This document shows positions 33,430 to 43,844 of a stretch of DNA of 64,000 nucleotides, piece after piece (the stretch's first letter is position 1; each line of letters begins with the position of its first letter). Origin of the DNA: Ctenosaura bakeri (taxonomy: Eukaryota; Chordata; Lepidosauria; Squamata; Iguanidae). A program made the position numbers and the translations under genes. The stretch is taken from positions 619,195 through 683,194 of the forward strand of contig CAOLHI010000358.1 of the NCBI GenBank assembly GCA_948474755.1, in the 5' to 3' direction. The notes below the pieces were generated by a model, which searched no databases, was not told the origin of the DNA, and worked only from the letters and a program-made list of their open reading frames with translations.

Positions 33430-33642
33430 GGCAGCCCTGGTGGCGCAGTGGTTAAATGCCAGTACTGCAAACCATAAGGTTGTGAGTTCAATCCTTCCCG
33501 GCTCCAAGGTTGACTCAGCCTTCCATCCTTTCGCAGGTCGGTAGCTTGTTGGGGGCATGTATAGAAATGTTTCGAAATACATGCTATTTGTAAGTTGTTC
33601 ACCACCTCGATCCATATGGAGAGGCAGGATACAAATAAATAA

Positions 33643-33643
<1 letters not shown>
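33430..33643 (+). mobile_element. tRNA-derived SINE (Anolis SINE2-like) with variant tail
   Basis: The head GGCAGCCCTGGTGGCGCAGT and the B box GTTGTGAGTTCAATCC are close to the likely consensus. GGTTGACTCAGCCTTCCATC and TTGTTGGGGGCATG follow. The 3' end GTTCACCACCTCGATCCATA and GGCAGGATACAAATAAATAA is a LINE-like tail that runs into a (TAA)n array. Confidence 0.8.
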
Positions 33644-33703
<60 letters not shown>

Positions 33704-33717
33704 GTAATAATAATAAT
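33644..33717. repeat. (TAA)n microsatellite
   Basis: About 24 TAA units with one TAG interruption near the end, grown from the SINE tail. It gives a poly-isoleucine frame that is not a gene. Confidence 0.95.
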
Positions 33718-34929
33718 GTTCTCAGGGCAACCTGAGATGTATCAAGATGTCTTTCAAGTCATCAGAAATTTGAAGGTGGAGGTAAGAAAGCAAAGTAAGA
33801 CTTTGAAAAATAAAATCATATTTTGCCAGACAAAGAGATAGCTGCATCCTATAATGAATTTGTGGCATTCAGTGAAAGGTCCCAAGCTAAGGTGAGGAAA
33901 CAGCAAAGTTGGGGAAAACAGGTATATAAAGCTGAAGCAGGTGTCTTTTGAGGAAAAGGGGATGCATGTTGGAATCTGCAGGTCATAAATAGAAATGAAC
34001 AGCCTCAGAGTTAGTTAGTGGGACATGCTGTGAATTATTCAGAGGTTTAGAAATTAGTAATTAGTCATTTCATGACAGAGGAGACAGGAAACCTAGACAA
34101 AGTAGTTATTAAAAGGGATCCATTTTTATGTGTGTTCAGGCAGGCTTGGACAAGAATCTGATTCAAGGAAATTATGAAGATGCCACTGTCAGCTGTGTAG
34201 GATGTAGCAGATTTTTGTGTTGTTTTTTTGGTGATGAAGTGCATTACTTTTGAATTCTATTTATATCTCATCTTTATGTCTATAAGCATTTAAGCTGATG
34301 CATTCATTCTGCTTGAAATTGGTGTTATTATGCAAAGAATTAAAGCTTCATAGATAACTATAAGCAGAGCAAGATGTACCTTCATGCCAAAATCACTAAA
34401 TTCCATAAGAAAGAAATGCAAGTTTTAGTACAATAGTCATGAGTAAAGCAAATACTAGAACTTTAAATAGTCATTTTTGCATGAAATGATTTATCTCCAA
34501 AGGAAAAGCAAGCAAGGGGGAAACCAATGTTTGCAGAGCAGCAGAACTATAGTAAGCTACCAAGATGAGACCCAATGAATTTCTTCACAAAATCTTCTAC
34601 ATTTCCACATTTTGCTTTCTAATATAAGTGTGGTAATTAAAGATGGAAAGCCAGTGTCCCTTCAGAGTTCCTTGGTCTGCAACACCTATCATTCCTGACA
34701 ACTGACCTTAGCTGATGGGAAATGGAGCACAATACCACCTAGAAGGCCATCAGTTCTCCAGCCCTGAGATAATTGTTGTTTCTTTTTTAAAAAAAAAAAG
34801 GTTAAATGACAGTTATCTTCACTCTGCTTTGAAGACAGCTATGAAGCTTAGTAAGTGGGCATCAAAGCAACTGTTGGGAAGTCTAGCAGGTTTGCACTAC
34901 TCTCTGTTTAACTTGGCAGAATGGGACAA
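33718..34929. other. Unique AT-rich stretch
   Basis: Nothing recognised; A run near 34788. Confidence 0.45.
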
Positions 34930-35012
34930 AGAAAGCTCTTTGGACTCTAGGTCTTAGAATGTCCCAGTAGCAGGGTATTGTGGGAAGTCCAAAAATAACT
35001 ATCCCAAGCTCT
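34930..35012. repeat. Fold-back MITE fragment
   Basis: GGACTCTAGGTCTTAGAATG ... GTATTGTGGGAAGTCCAAAA ... ACTATCCCAAGC, a diverged member of the palindromic family at 18722-18838. Confidence 0.4.
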
Positions 35013-36585
35013 AATTTTATTATTTTGTGCCTATCCAATAGTTAATAGACCATCTTGTAACAAAAACACATGGAGCAATGCCTTCCAACTCTAAATGACT
35101 TCCCTTCATAAATAATGTAATTACCTTCCTAGAATGTTTTGACATAGTATATTTAATGTCTTGACATGACATGTTGACATGGTGTTTTCTCAGCACTTTT
35201 GAGCAGGAATGACTCAATGTCTCTTACAATATGGCATGGGATATGAATATGGTGCCTTTTTTCATGCTCCCAATGCTAACTCAAAAAGTGGGACCCAGCT
35301 AGTTGTTGATATATTGTTGGGACATTATTTTTTTTCTTATTTTTTCCTCAAATGCTGATATTGTCTTAAATGCACTATGCAAATTTAACAGAGAGGTGGT
35401 ATAAATACTTCTAAGTAAGTGAAATAAGTACTTATAGGAATGCGGATTAGATGGTGGTACTGGGGCCAATGAGTACATCTGGAAGATAGATTTGTACTCA
35501 GGAACATTCCAGAGTAAGAAATATTCTCCATTTTTGTGATATTTATAGCTTTATGACTCTACTTCTGCACTACATTATGACTTTGTGTGTATTAAAGGAT
35601 GGCCGTTAATTTAAAACCCTGACTTGCTCATAAACCACCAAGACCTCAAATAAGGGTCTGAGGGGAGGGGTGGTGCTCATTAAAAAAGGAGCTGACATGA
35701 TAGGACACTTTGTTCTATGAAGTTTTATGCTACAGTCAGAGCAGGCATTCCATGCATGGTTTGCAAAAGAAAATGACCAATTAATGAAGTTAGATGCCAG
35801 TCACTGGGTAAGGTTCAGAGAGCGAGACCTCAATATTGAGAGAAAGGCTCATTCTGCCCATTAAAATACGTGACTTAGTGCATTGTCAACAGTGGAAGTT
35901 ATGCTATTTCAGTTGAGTCCCTAGAGTGATTATGATGCTACCTTTGGTCTAAGAATGAAGAAAGGGTGAGGCCATCTTCAAATATACCTTTCTTCTTAGA
36001 AAACAAAAAACAAAGAAAAAGAAAACAAAATGAAATGTAAAGACAAAGTTAAACACATGAATCTTTAAACATAATGCACACAGGTTTTTTCTCCTACTTT
36101 TTTTCTTTTTAATAAAAACATACATATGACGGCCTTCACAACTTCTTTGGTGACTGTTAACTCTCCTTGCTTCATAAAGCATTTTGCACACACACTCAAA
36201 ATGTGTTTCCTTACTCATCAGAAATGTCAATTTGGAGATTGCAGCTACATACAAAGTGAGGACAGGCACCATGTTTCAGGTGGCAAGATTGTTTCTCTTT
36301 TCAAGAACCCCAAGCCATGTTTCTGAGCTCTAGTACAAAGTAGGAAAGTCAACCAATCAAAGGCAGCCTAATAGTCTGGCAAGGGTAGGGCTTGGGAGTA
36401 AGTGAAAACTTCTCTCAGGTCCCCTTTTGGCCCATACAAGCTGTTTTCCGTATCATGCAAATAGTCAATTGGCTTTAATTGCCATTACCACCCCCTCACC
36501 CACCCATCCCCTCAATGTTTTGGGGTTTTACATATGTGATTGTTTTGCTAGTGGTATCACACTACAAATACTGATTGTCACAATG
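35013..36585. other. Unique AT-rich stretch
   Basis: Nothing recognised. The A-rich segment at 36000-36060 yields a low-complexity 107-codon minus-strand frame. Confidence 0.45.
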
Positions 36586-37023
36586 TTAGAGAGTTTTGGT
36601 ATTGGGGACAGATCCAATTGTTGGCAGATGGGTCCAAGCATCCATCATGCCTGGTATGACGGGGCTGCTGAAAGGGACATTGAGTGTGTAGACAACCAGA
36701 TCACACCTAGCTTGGAAACAGATGACATGCATCATGGGAACCACACAGTGGCTCCTGCCTGAGTAGATTCCCATGTCTGCCACTCCAGCACCACCCAACA
36801 TGAGGACTGGGTGAATATCAGGTTTCTGTTGGCCCGCAAACATATCAATCAATGTCTTGATCTGGATCCCTTTTGTGGGCCAAGCCTCTTCAGCTGTAAC
36901 CAATAAGGTTGTGGCATTGCCAGAGCTATAGCTACCAGGGTGGCAAATTAAAAGCATCTCCCTCTCCCCAATACGGATGCCGTCCCCAGTGAAATATTGT
37001 TTCAGTCTCCAAATTTCCAGCAT
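36586..37023 (-). other. Unidentified 145-codon open frame in a repeat
   Basis: A minus-strand frame from ATG to stop encodes a mixed, not low-complexity, protein with stretches such as TAEEAWPTKGIQIKTLID, PVLMLGGAGVADMGIYSG and VPMMHVICFQARCDLVVY. I recognise no domain, catalytic motif or membrane topology. Its first 25 or so codons lie in an arm of the unclassified fold-back repeat, so it may be part of a mobile-element gene or a captured fragment rather than a host gene. It is longer than most chance frames here, but frames of 134-173 codons elsewhere in the window are clearly not genes. Confidence 0.2.
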
Positions 37024-37520
37024 TGCAGTAACTTAAAATTTCAGTTGTAACATTCAAGAAGAACAGTTTAGGTAGCCAAAGAAAAGGGGCAGGAAAAGTA
37101 ACAAAGTAACACAATAAATATAAGAGTTCTGTTGTTGTTGTTGCTGTTGCTGCTGCTGCTGCTATTGTGTAGCTTCAAGTGCTTTTTGACTTATGGCAAC
37201 CCTAAGGTGAACTTATCACCAGGTTCTCTTGGCAAGATGTGTTCTGAGGGGGTTTGCCATTGCCATTGCTATGAGGGTCAGAGAGTGTGACTTGCCCAGG
37301 TCCACCCAGTGGGTTTTGATGGCCAAGTGGGGATTTGAACCCTGCTCTCCAGCATTGTAGCCCAACGCTTAAACCACCACACCACTTTCACCTCAATGTC
37401 TCATTCCTGGCAATGTCAGGCATTTGAAGGTCAAAAGAAATATTTCATTTGGGTGACAGAATTCTTATTCATGACTAATGTCCTTATTTTGCTCCTCCAG
37501 TAGCTAAACCCATGGGGTCT
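36930..37520. repeat. Unclassified fold-back repeat, copy 2, split by a SINE
   Basis: Left arm about 36960-37025 (minus), spacer with AGCCAAAGAAAAGGGGCAGG (37073-37092), a Sauria SINE insertion, then the right arm from about 37388 (CAATGTCTCATTCCTGGCAA) to 37510. The order matches 6536-6900 once the SINE is removed. Confidence 0.5.
37130..37387 (-). mobile_element. Sauria SINE with (GTT/GCT)n tail
   Basis: Minus-strand, full-length: a triplet tail (37131-37163), AGCTTCAAGTGCTTTTTGAC, CCCTAAGGTGAACTTATCAC, CCCAGGTCCACCCAGTGGG, GGGGATTTGAACCCTG (B box) and CCAACGCTTAAACCACCACA (head). Confidence 0.9.
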
Positions 37521-37906
37521 TTCTCATTCCAACCAAATGTTCCCTGTGTTCATTCTTACTAAATAGAAAGTTCCATATGTGTCCCCCTATTGGGGCCACA
37601 AAACCTTTTGCCCATTTTGGTGACCCAGAGCATAGTGCTACCAAAGGGCTGGGCAGCTTTGGCAAGTCTGGGAACCATTTTCTTCCTCCAGGGCATCCAA
37701 GAATTACCATCTACATTTTTTTTCCAAATCTGTGATGTCTTCTTAGTAATGCATAACTGACCTCCTTGGTTAGGCCTTTATATGCCTTTTTTAAGGGAAA
37801 CTTTTCTCCATTTAGGAATAAGCTAAACATAGAAAAAAATTGCCCTTCTGTAGTACAGATGCTGCAAGTTTGTAGGGGGGCAAACTTTCCTTTTCTTGTT
37901 CTTATA

Positions 37907-38180
37907 CAGTTGGCCCTCCATATTCACTGAGGTTAGGGGCACAGGCCCCCCGCAAAAGTGGAAAAACTGCAAATATCAAATTGTATGTATCTATGTGTCA
38001 GTGGGGAGATCAGGCATCCAGGGTCCGCAGGTTTTTAAAGGGCTGTGTGGCCTGAGAGTTGCTGCCAAGAGGGAAATTTCCCCCAGGAAAGAAGCACTTG
38101 AGGCGGGGAGCAGGGAATGGAGAAACTCACAAATAATCAGATCTGTGAAAGTGAAGCACACAATTATGGAGAGCTGACTG
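37907..38180. mobile_element. Tc1/mariner (Tigger-like) MITE
   Basis: CAGTTGGCCCTCCATATTC at the left after a TA and ATTATGGAGAGCTGACTG at the right are inverted repeats. 274 bp, no transposase. The right flank reads TGTA, a near-TA. Confidence 0.75.
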
Positions 38181-38464
38181 TGTAGCTTAACATGGAAAAG
38201 CATCTTTCCTTAGCCCACTAAGACAGTGTGCATAGCAAAGTAAACAGGTCAATGGGGTTTCATATTAAGCAACGTTAGAACAAACATACTGGAAATGGTA
38301 TTTTCCATAGCATCTCTCCCCAGCCTCATACTAGAAATGTTAATATTGAAACAATTGCCGAGTACAAATTGTCAAACCAAAATGTCGTTACATAAGAACC
38401 CTAACTGGTTTGTTATTATATTTGTTCTTTGGGTTCAGGAGATTGTTGTAAAACTTGTACACAT
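38181..38464. other. Unique stretch
   Basis: Nothing recognised. Confidence 0.4.
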
Positions 38465-38532
38465 ACAAGATTGCTGAAACCAGCCATCTGCAAAGCCCGC
38501 CAAAAATTGCAGACTGGTTTCGGCAATCTTGT
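38465..38532. other. Stable miRNA-like hairpin
   Basis: The arm ACAAGATTGCTGAAACCAG at 38465 pairs with CTGGTTTCGGCAATCTTGT ending at 38532. CTGCAA/TTGCAG closes the inner stem around a 13-nt loop. Only a 3-nt bulge (CCA) and one U-G pair break about 26 base pairs. It could be a microRNA precursor, a short MITE or chance. No family recognised. Confidence 0.4.
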
Positions 38533-39102
38533 TCTCCATATTATAAAAGATAATAAAGCAATAAACGAGCCAAGGCAGCTGCTAGGATTCTCTGCTCTCC
38601 AGGTGTTGTTTATAGGCAGGCAGGCACCTTTTGGAATACCTCGTGTTTTAAGGTCAACACGACTGCAGGCGATTGCGAGAGACTGAAGGTGCAGATGATC
38701 ATGAACAAAATGTACATCTCTCCCCCAACCTCTGTCTGCACTGTATTTATGGCCCAGAAAACTTTAACAGGCATTTCATTCTTATCAGTCCTGGCAAACC
38801 ACAATGCTGGACGTTAAGGAATTTAGTGCATCAGCTAATTGCACATTAGAAATTTGGCCATGACATTTTGTTTGGAAACTACATGACAATTTTTGAACAC
38901 ATAGATACACACAAACCAGTGTCTTAGTTCTTGAAAAATCTGCAAGCACAATGTCATACCATCTCTAAGGCTAAATAAAATTCAAATAACATTTTATGCA
39001 AAGTTGAAACCCATATTATAGTAGTAATCTTTTTTTCCCTCTCTCTCTGCATCAGTCATCCTTGTGCTACCATCATACTCTCTTTTCCTTCTCTTACCAT
39101 AA
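38533..39102. other. Unique AT-rich stretch
   Basis: Nothing recognised. Confidence 0.45.
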
Positions 39103-39678
39103 TCTAATATATAAAAGTCAAAGCTTGTGAGTTTGTCTGCGTCAGGCAGACGAAGACCTCATACGATTGGCTGTATCAGGTAAGAAGACCTCATATGACT
39201 GGCTGCCTATGAAGATTCTGTAGAATCCTGGGTTTTGCAGTTTAGGGAGAGGTCTTTAGAATTCTCAGCCAGAGAGCTCTGGCCAGTTGCTATGGAGAAC
39301 AGGCCTGGCAGCAAGAAGGAGGGCAGCATATTCCCTCAGAAACCAAACCTCGGTATGTTTACAACTCTGAATACAGACTGGATTGGGGAATATGGAGAAA
39401 AGTTACAGGTACTGGACAGGGCAGTTTGGGGAATTAGAAGTATAGGATCTCAAATCTGTGTATTTCAGTTGCATCTGACTCCTAAGGTAAGGTAAGGTAA
39501 GATAATTCCTAGGGTATTTCTAACAAGTATTACCTATGAGAAATAAAAATCCTGGGCAACACCAGCTATATACTGGACAATACAGTTGGGGAATTAGAGA
39601 CACAGGATCTCAAATCTTTCTAACAAGTATCACCTATGAGAAAATAAAACCCTGGGCAATGCTGGGTATATTTGCTAG
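39103..39678 (+). mobile_element. Short non-autonomous Helitron
   Basis: 576 bp. The 5' end is TCTAATATATAAAAGTC and the 3' end TGGGCAATGCTGGGTATAT then TTGCTAG, inserted between A (39102) and T (39679) without target duplication, all as expected for Helitrons. The interior shares GCAGTTTAGGGAGAGG ... TCTCAGCCAGAGAGCTCTGG and AGTTGCTATGGAGAACAGG with the Helitron at 29028-32661. A second, degenerate copy of the 3' segment lies at about 39520-39571. No Rep/helicase, so it would need an autonomous partner. Confidence 0.85.
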
Positions 39679-39728
39679 TGTTTTATATTTTCCAAATTCA
39701 ATGTTTCTTGGGGAGGATGATGTCACTT

Positions 39729-39925
39729 ACTGTTGTTGTTGTGTGCCTTCAAGTCATTTCCAACTTATGGCGATCCTCAGGTGAACCTATCACTGGGGCT
39801 GAGAGCATGTGATGTGCCCAAGGTCACCCAGTGGGTTTCCATGCCATGGCTGAGCAGGAAATTGAACCCTGATCTCCATAGTCTAACACATAGTCTAACA
39901 CTCAAACCACTATCTCATGCTGGCT
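39729..39925 (-). mobile_element. Sauria SINE
   Basis: TGTTGTTGTTGTGTGCCTTC (tail), AAGTCATTTCCAACTTATGG, CAAGGTCACCCAGTGGGTTT, GAACCCTGATCTCCATAGTC. The TAGTCTAACAC block is duplicated near the head. Confidence 0.9.
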
Positions 39926-41721
39926 TATCTATGAAGCAGTATTTACTAAACAGGAATGATAGTGAATATATTTTACCTAATCCAATCAAAATTATTTTGA
40001 GTTGATGATGTTTACAACATAAACCTACATGCATTTACTCAGAAGTAAGTCTCACCATGGCCAGTGGGAGTGTCTATTCCCTAAGACTTCAGCCCAGTCA
40101 CTGTCACAGTCCAGAAGGCCCACAGCACTTAGCTTTCCATTACTTTCTGAAAATGAGTACATGCAGATTTATTCCTCAGTTTCTCTTCTCATAGAGGAAA
40201 GTGGGGAACCATTCGGCAGATGCAGTTCTGGATCATGACAGAAAAGAGTTTTTGTACTTGTCTTTACCTTGGGAAAGAGAGAGAAATTGGCCTAAATAGT
40301 GCACTAAAAGAGTTCCATGGCTTTTTCCAGTAATGCAAACAATTCCATATTTGCTCTTCAGGTCTATAGGCATGCTAGAGACTGTTTGTTTAAATGGCTG
40401 TGCAACTGTTGTCTGGGATTCCATCCCTTCTTATGTATAAACCGGAACTAGGTGTCCACAATTGCAAGCAACCTCATTTGCATGTGTGAACTGTTAGCTC
40501 CTGGCCCCAGAATTTCTCCAGTACAAATATGAAGATCTTTCCCTTCCATTGGACAAACCTGTGAAAATGGCTACAACCAAATGTGAAATATATCTAGTCC
40601 TTTATAAATTCTTGATCTTGGTCCATGAGATAAGAAGGGAACTTTCATGCTAAATATAGCAACTTTACATGATTATGTGTATAGGCTCAGTGCCTTCAGA
40701 AATATAAATCTTCTCTTGTCTTGCTCTAACATGTGAGCATGAGAAACCAGAAATTGTTTTCTCTTCACCTGCAAGATGGTGAGATATTTTCTATTAATAT
40801 CAATGAAAGCTTTTGCATTTGTGAGGATAATTTTTGCATGGACTATGCAAATCATATAGCTGAATTCCAGTTGGCATTGCCTTGTTACCTGGACTTTGAA
40901 GAATTAGATGTGTTGGGTGCATTGTCTGCATCTTTCTGATCAACCATCCAATCTGTCTGAGCTTGCTGTGTATGTGTGCATATACATGTTCATGCTATGC
41001 TTCATAAGAGGAAAGGACACCAAGTTTTGTTGTTGAGACATTTTGTACACATTGCAGAGACCTTGTGGGTGGGGGGAACACTTGTCTCAAAGTTGTGACA
41101 GACTGTCTAGGCAGTCTGTCTCATCACATAAGATTGATATTTAGCAAGAATTTCATCACATCCCCAGCCTTCTGTTTACTGACAAACATGTATACTGCTA
41201 CTTTGTCTAAGGAAGCATCATGCCAGCACCTTATCTTACATATATTTTTTGTTCTGGGAAAGGCTATGTGAGTGAGAAACTAATTGCAGTGAGGAACAAA
41301 AGGATCTAAATGTGAGTTATCTACTTTTCCTCTGTCCTGAGTTCAGAGGAATTACCCTCTCATAGTATGAAAAGTGTGGGAACACCAGATGAATACAAAT
41401 ACCACCCAGCCTTTGAGTTACCATTATAGTCAAGCAGCCAATGAGGGTAATATAAATTGAGTAATTGATCAGTAGGTAAAATACCACCTGGATATCCTTG
41501 GTGCTCAGTTTTGTTCTAAGCACCTTTACTTGATTGCTTCTGGGAAGCCATCATTGGTACAACCCCAAATGTTTTAGCAAATTTTGTATTTCAATATAAG
41601 ATATGACAATGATTTTGGAGTAACTGCTAACAGGCAAAGGTGCAATCCACTGGAATGTCCTCCTACGAAATAAAAGGAATCACATTTATGCAGGGGAACT
41701 TTCTGCTCCATCTTGCCTTGT
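39926..41721. other. Mostly unique stretch
   Basis: A fragment TTTACTCAGAAGTAAGTC near 40034 may be the reptile repeat also hinted at 9031. No exon recognised. Confidence 0.45.
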
Positions 41722-41932
41722 AATCCCATCTGATCTTGGAAGCTAAGCAGGGTCATCCCTGGTTAGTGCTTGGATGGGAGACCACCAACAAATACTAGAC
41801 GCTGTAGGCTATATTTCAGAGGAAGGAACTGCCTAAAAGACCTGTAGATATCCCTTGTCTATAAAAAAAAACTCCATGAAATTCATGGAGTTGCCATAGG
41901 TTAATAGCCTGGCACATACACAGATGCAGGGG
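41722..41932 (+). mobile_element. 5S-derived SINE, copy 4
   Basis: The best-preserved 5S part in the window: CATCTGATCTTGGAAGCTAA, GCAGGGTCATCCCTGGTTAG, TGCTTGGATGGGAGACCACC, ACGCTGTAGGCTATATTTC. It contains the palindrome AACTCCATGAAATTCATGG. Confidence 0.9.
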
Positions 41933-43286
41933 CTACAGTAGGCAGAAAGGGTTGATAAAAATTCAGTGTCCTGGCTTATGTAAAGAGAAATATTTTCTCA
42001 CACCACAAAGTCACTACTGGCTACAATTCATTGTTCTAAACTCTCTTAAAAGGCTGAACTAACTCTATACTAGCAAGTAGGCATTTCCCCCCTGTTCTCC
42101 TCAGATCCATTATGCTAGCTGGGCTTGAAAATTAATAAAACAAAAACCTATATATTATTTTAAATGACCTTTAAAAAAAAAAACAAGCCTCCTTTGCCAT
42201 GGCTTTCTCTTTAAAGGTCCTCCTGATATGAAGTAGCTGAATTCTGGAAATGTCATGCTTTGGGGAATAAAGAATCTAAGCCCCATGTAATTCAAAACAT
42301 CAAGTTATACAGCCATGAAAAATTAGGGTTTCTAATGGAAAAGACAACTGACGGTCAAACTAAAAGCGATAATGTGAATGGAACTATAGAACATGATATG
42401 GCCATCTTGGCAGGCTGCTGACCGTGGAGATATAAATTAACCAATTAAATGACAACAATGTAAATGATGGCCCCAATCCAAGACAGACTTCACATAAATA
42501 TCAGAGATTCTGATGGATTTGGCTCTTCTGTAAAGTGATTAATGTTTATCCATGCATTTTTCCAAAAAAAGAAATGGGTTTTTTATTATTTTATTTTATT
42601 TTGTATTATAAAAACATATCTGCATTTGCTCAATTTAATGTATATCCAGGAGATGAACTACTCTTATGACAGCAGAAGTTACAAAAGTATTGTGTGCTTA
42701 GTCTGGCCAAGGGGGGGCGAAGGAAATTGGAAGATGGTAGAATACACCTGGGCACAGCCCCAGTGCTGCTTCTAACACTACAACAGCCCACCTATTTAAC
42801 TTTGAAGCTATGTGCTACATCTATAAAGTATTGGAACTATTAAGCTTACTGTGGAGCAAATCATAAGCAAATCATAGGCAGAGCAATCCAAGAGAGGGCA
42901 GGGCAGAGCAGGGCACAAAGGGGTGGTGGCTCATTCATTCATTCATTTGTTCATTCATTCATTGTTTTTGGCTTTTTACAACCTTAAAAAAGGGATCCTC
43001 TTCTCTCCCATCATTCCCTTCAGGAGGGAGCAAGGAACTTTAGGATGGGCAGAAGTTTTCCATCCTCCCACAGGCTGTTTCAGGAGAAAAGGAAGGTTTA
43101 GTTCAAAGGGGAAATAATTTGGTCCTTCAGATATTGTTGGACTTGCAGAGTAGCTTCACCACTGGCTATCCAGGCTAGACTGGACAGCAAACGGTGAAGC
43201 AATACCTTAAGGGCTACATCAGTAACACGCTTTCTTTAGTCTCTACAGATCTACCCCGGAGTGTGGAAAAGTTGCTTTTTAGACTA
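41933..43286. other. Unique stretch with (TTCA)n tract
   Basis: The (CATT)n/(TTCA)n run at about 42929-42964 and a T/A-rich segment at 42577-42606 are the only features. Confidence 0.45.
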
Positions 43287-43470
43287 TTTATTTATTTATT
43301 TATTTATTCATTCATTCAGCTTCTATCCCACCCCACCTTCAGTTTATATCCCAACTACTGTGGGGAGTTGCAGTGTAGCCCAATGTTTTCCAGTTTATAT
43401 CCCATAATCCTCAGCCCACGTGGCCAGTGGTCAGAAATGTCTGAATCTGTAGTCCAAAAACATCTAAAGG
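43287..43470 (-). repeat. LINE/SINE tail (TTTA)n plus fold-back MITE remnant
   Basis: A (TATT)n run followed by CAGCTTCTATCCCACCCCAC is the complement of a LINE-type 3' end '...GGGATAGAAG(CTGAATGA)AATAAATA'. It is followed by AACTACTGTGGGGAGTTGCA and CACGTGGCCAGTGGTCAG, a diverged fold-back MITE. Confidence 0.4.
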
Positions 43471-43683
43471 TGACTAGGTTTGAAAGGCTGATTAACCCAA
43501 TACAGAACAACACAGATAAATATCCAGATGGAAGCCAGAGAAATAACAGCTCACCCAGGTGCCCTTTCCTTAGACAGCTGCTTAAAATGAGTGTTCATTA
43601 AGGGATAGTAAATCCTGTTATCATCTGTCTACCTATATAATAGCTTTAACTATACAATAATAAAGATACTAGGGATAAAGTTC

Positions 43684-43782
43684 AGGTGCTTTGGTTGTGT
43701 TTCAAAGGAGGACAATGACAAACCTCCTCTAAGTATTCCTTGTCATAAGTCAACAAGGAACTTGAAGGCATGTGTGTGTGCT
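43684..43782 (+). mobile_element. 5S-derived SINE 3' half, copy 5
   Basis: AGGTGCTTTGGTTGTGTTTC, AAAGGAGGACAATGACAAAC, CTCTAAGTATTCCTTGTC and GGAACTTGAAGGCATGTGTG. The 5S head is missing. Confidence 0.65.
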
Positions 43783-43844
43783 TGAGGTAGTTCTCGCTTG
43801 GCAGTGTTCTTACATTGATTTCATTCTCTTGAATTCAAAGAAGA

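Noticed and set aside
33557..33841. Poly-isoleucine coding frame
   Set aside because: It is the translation of the (TAA)n microsatellite.
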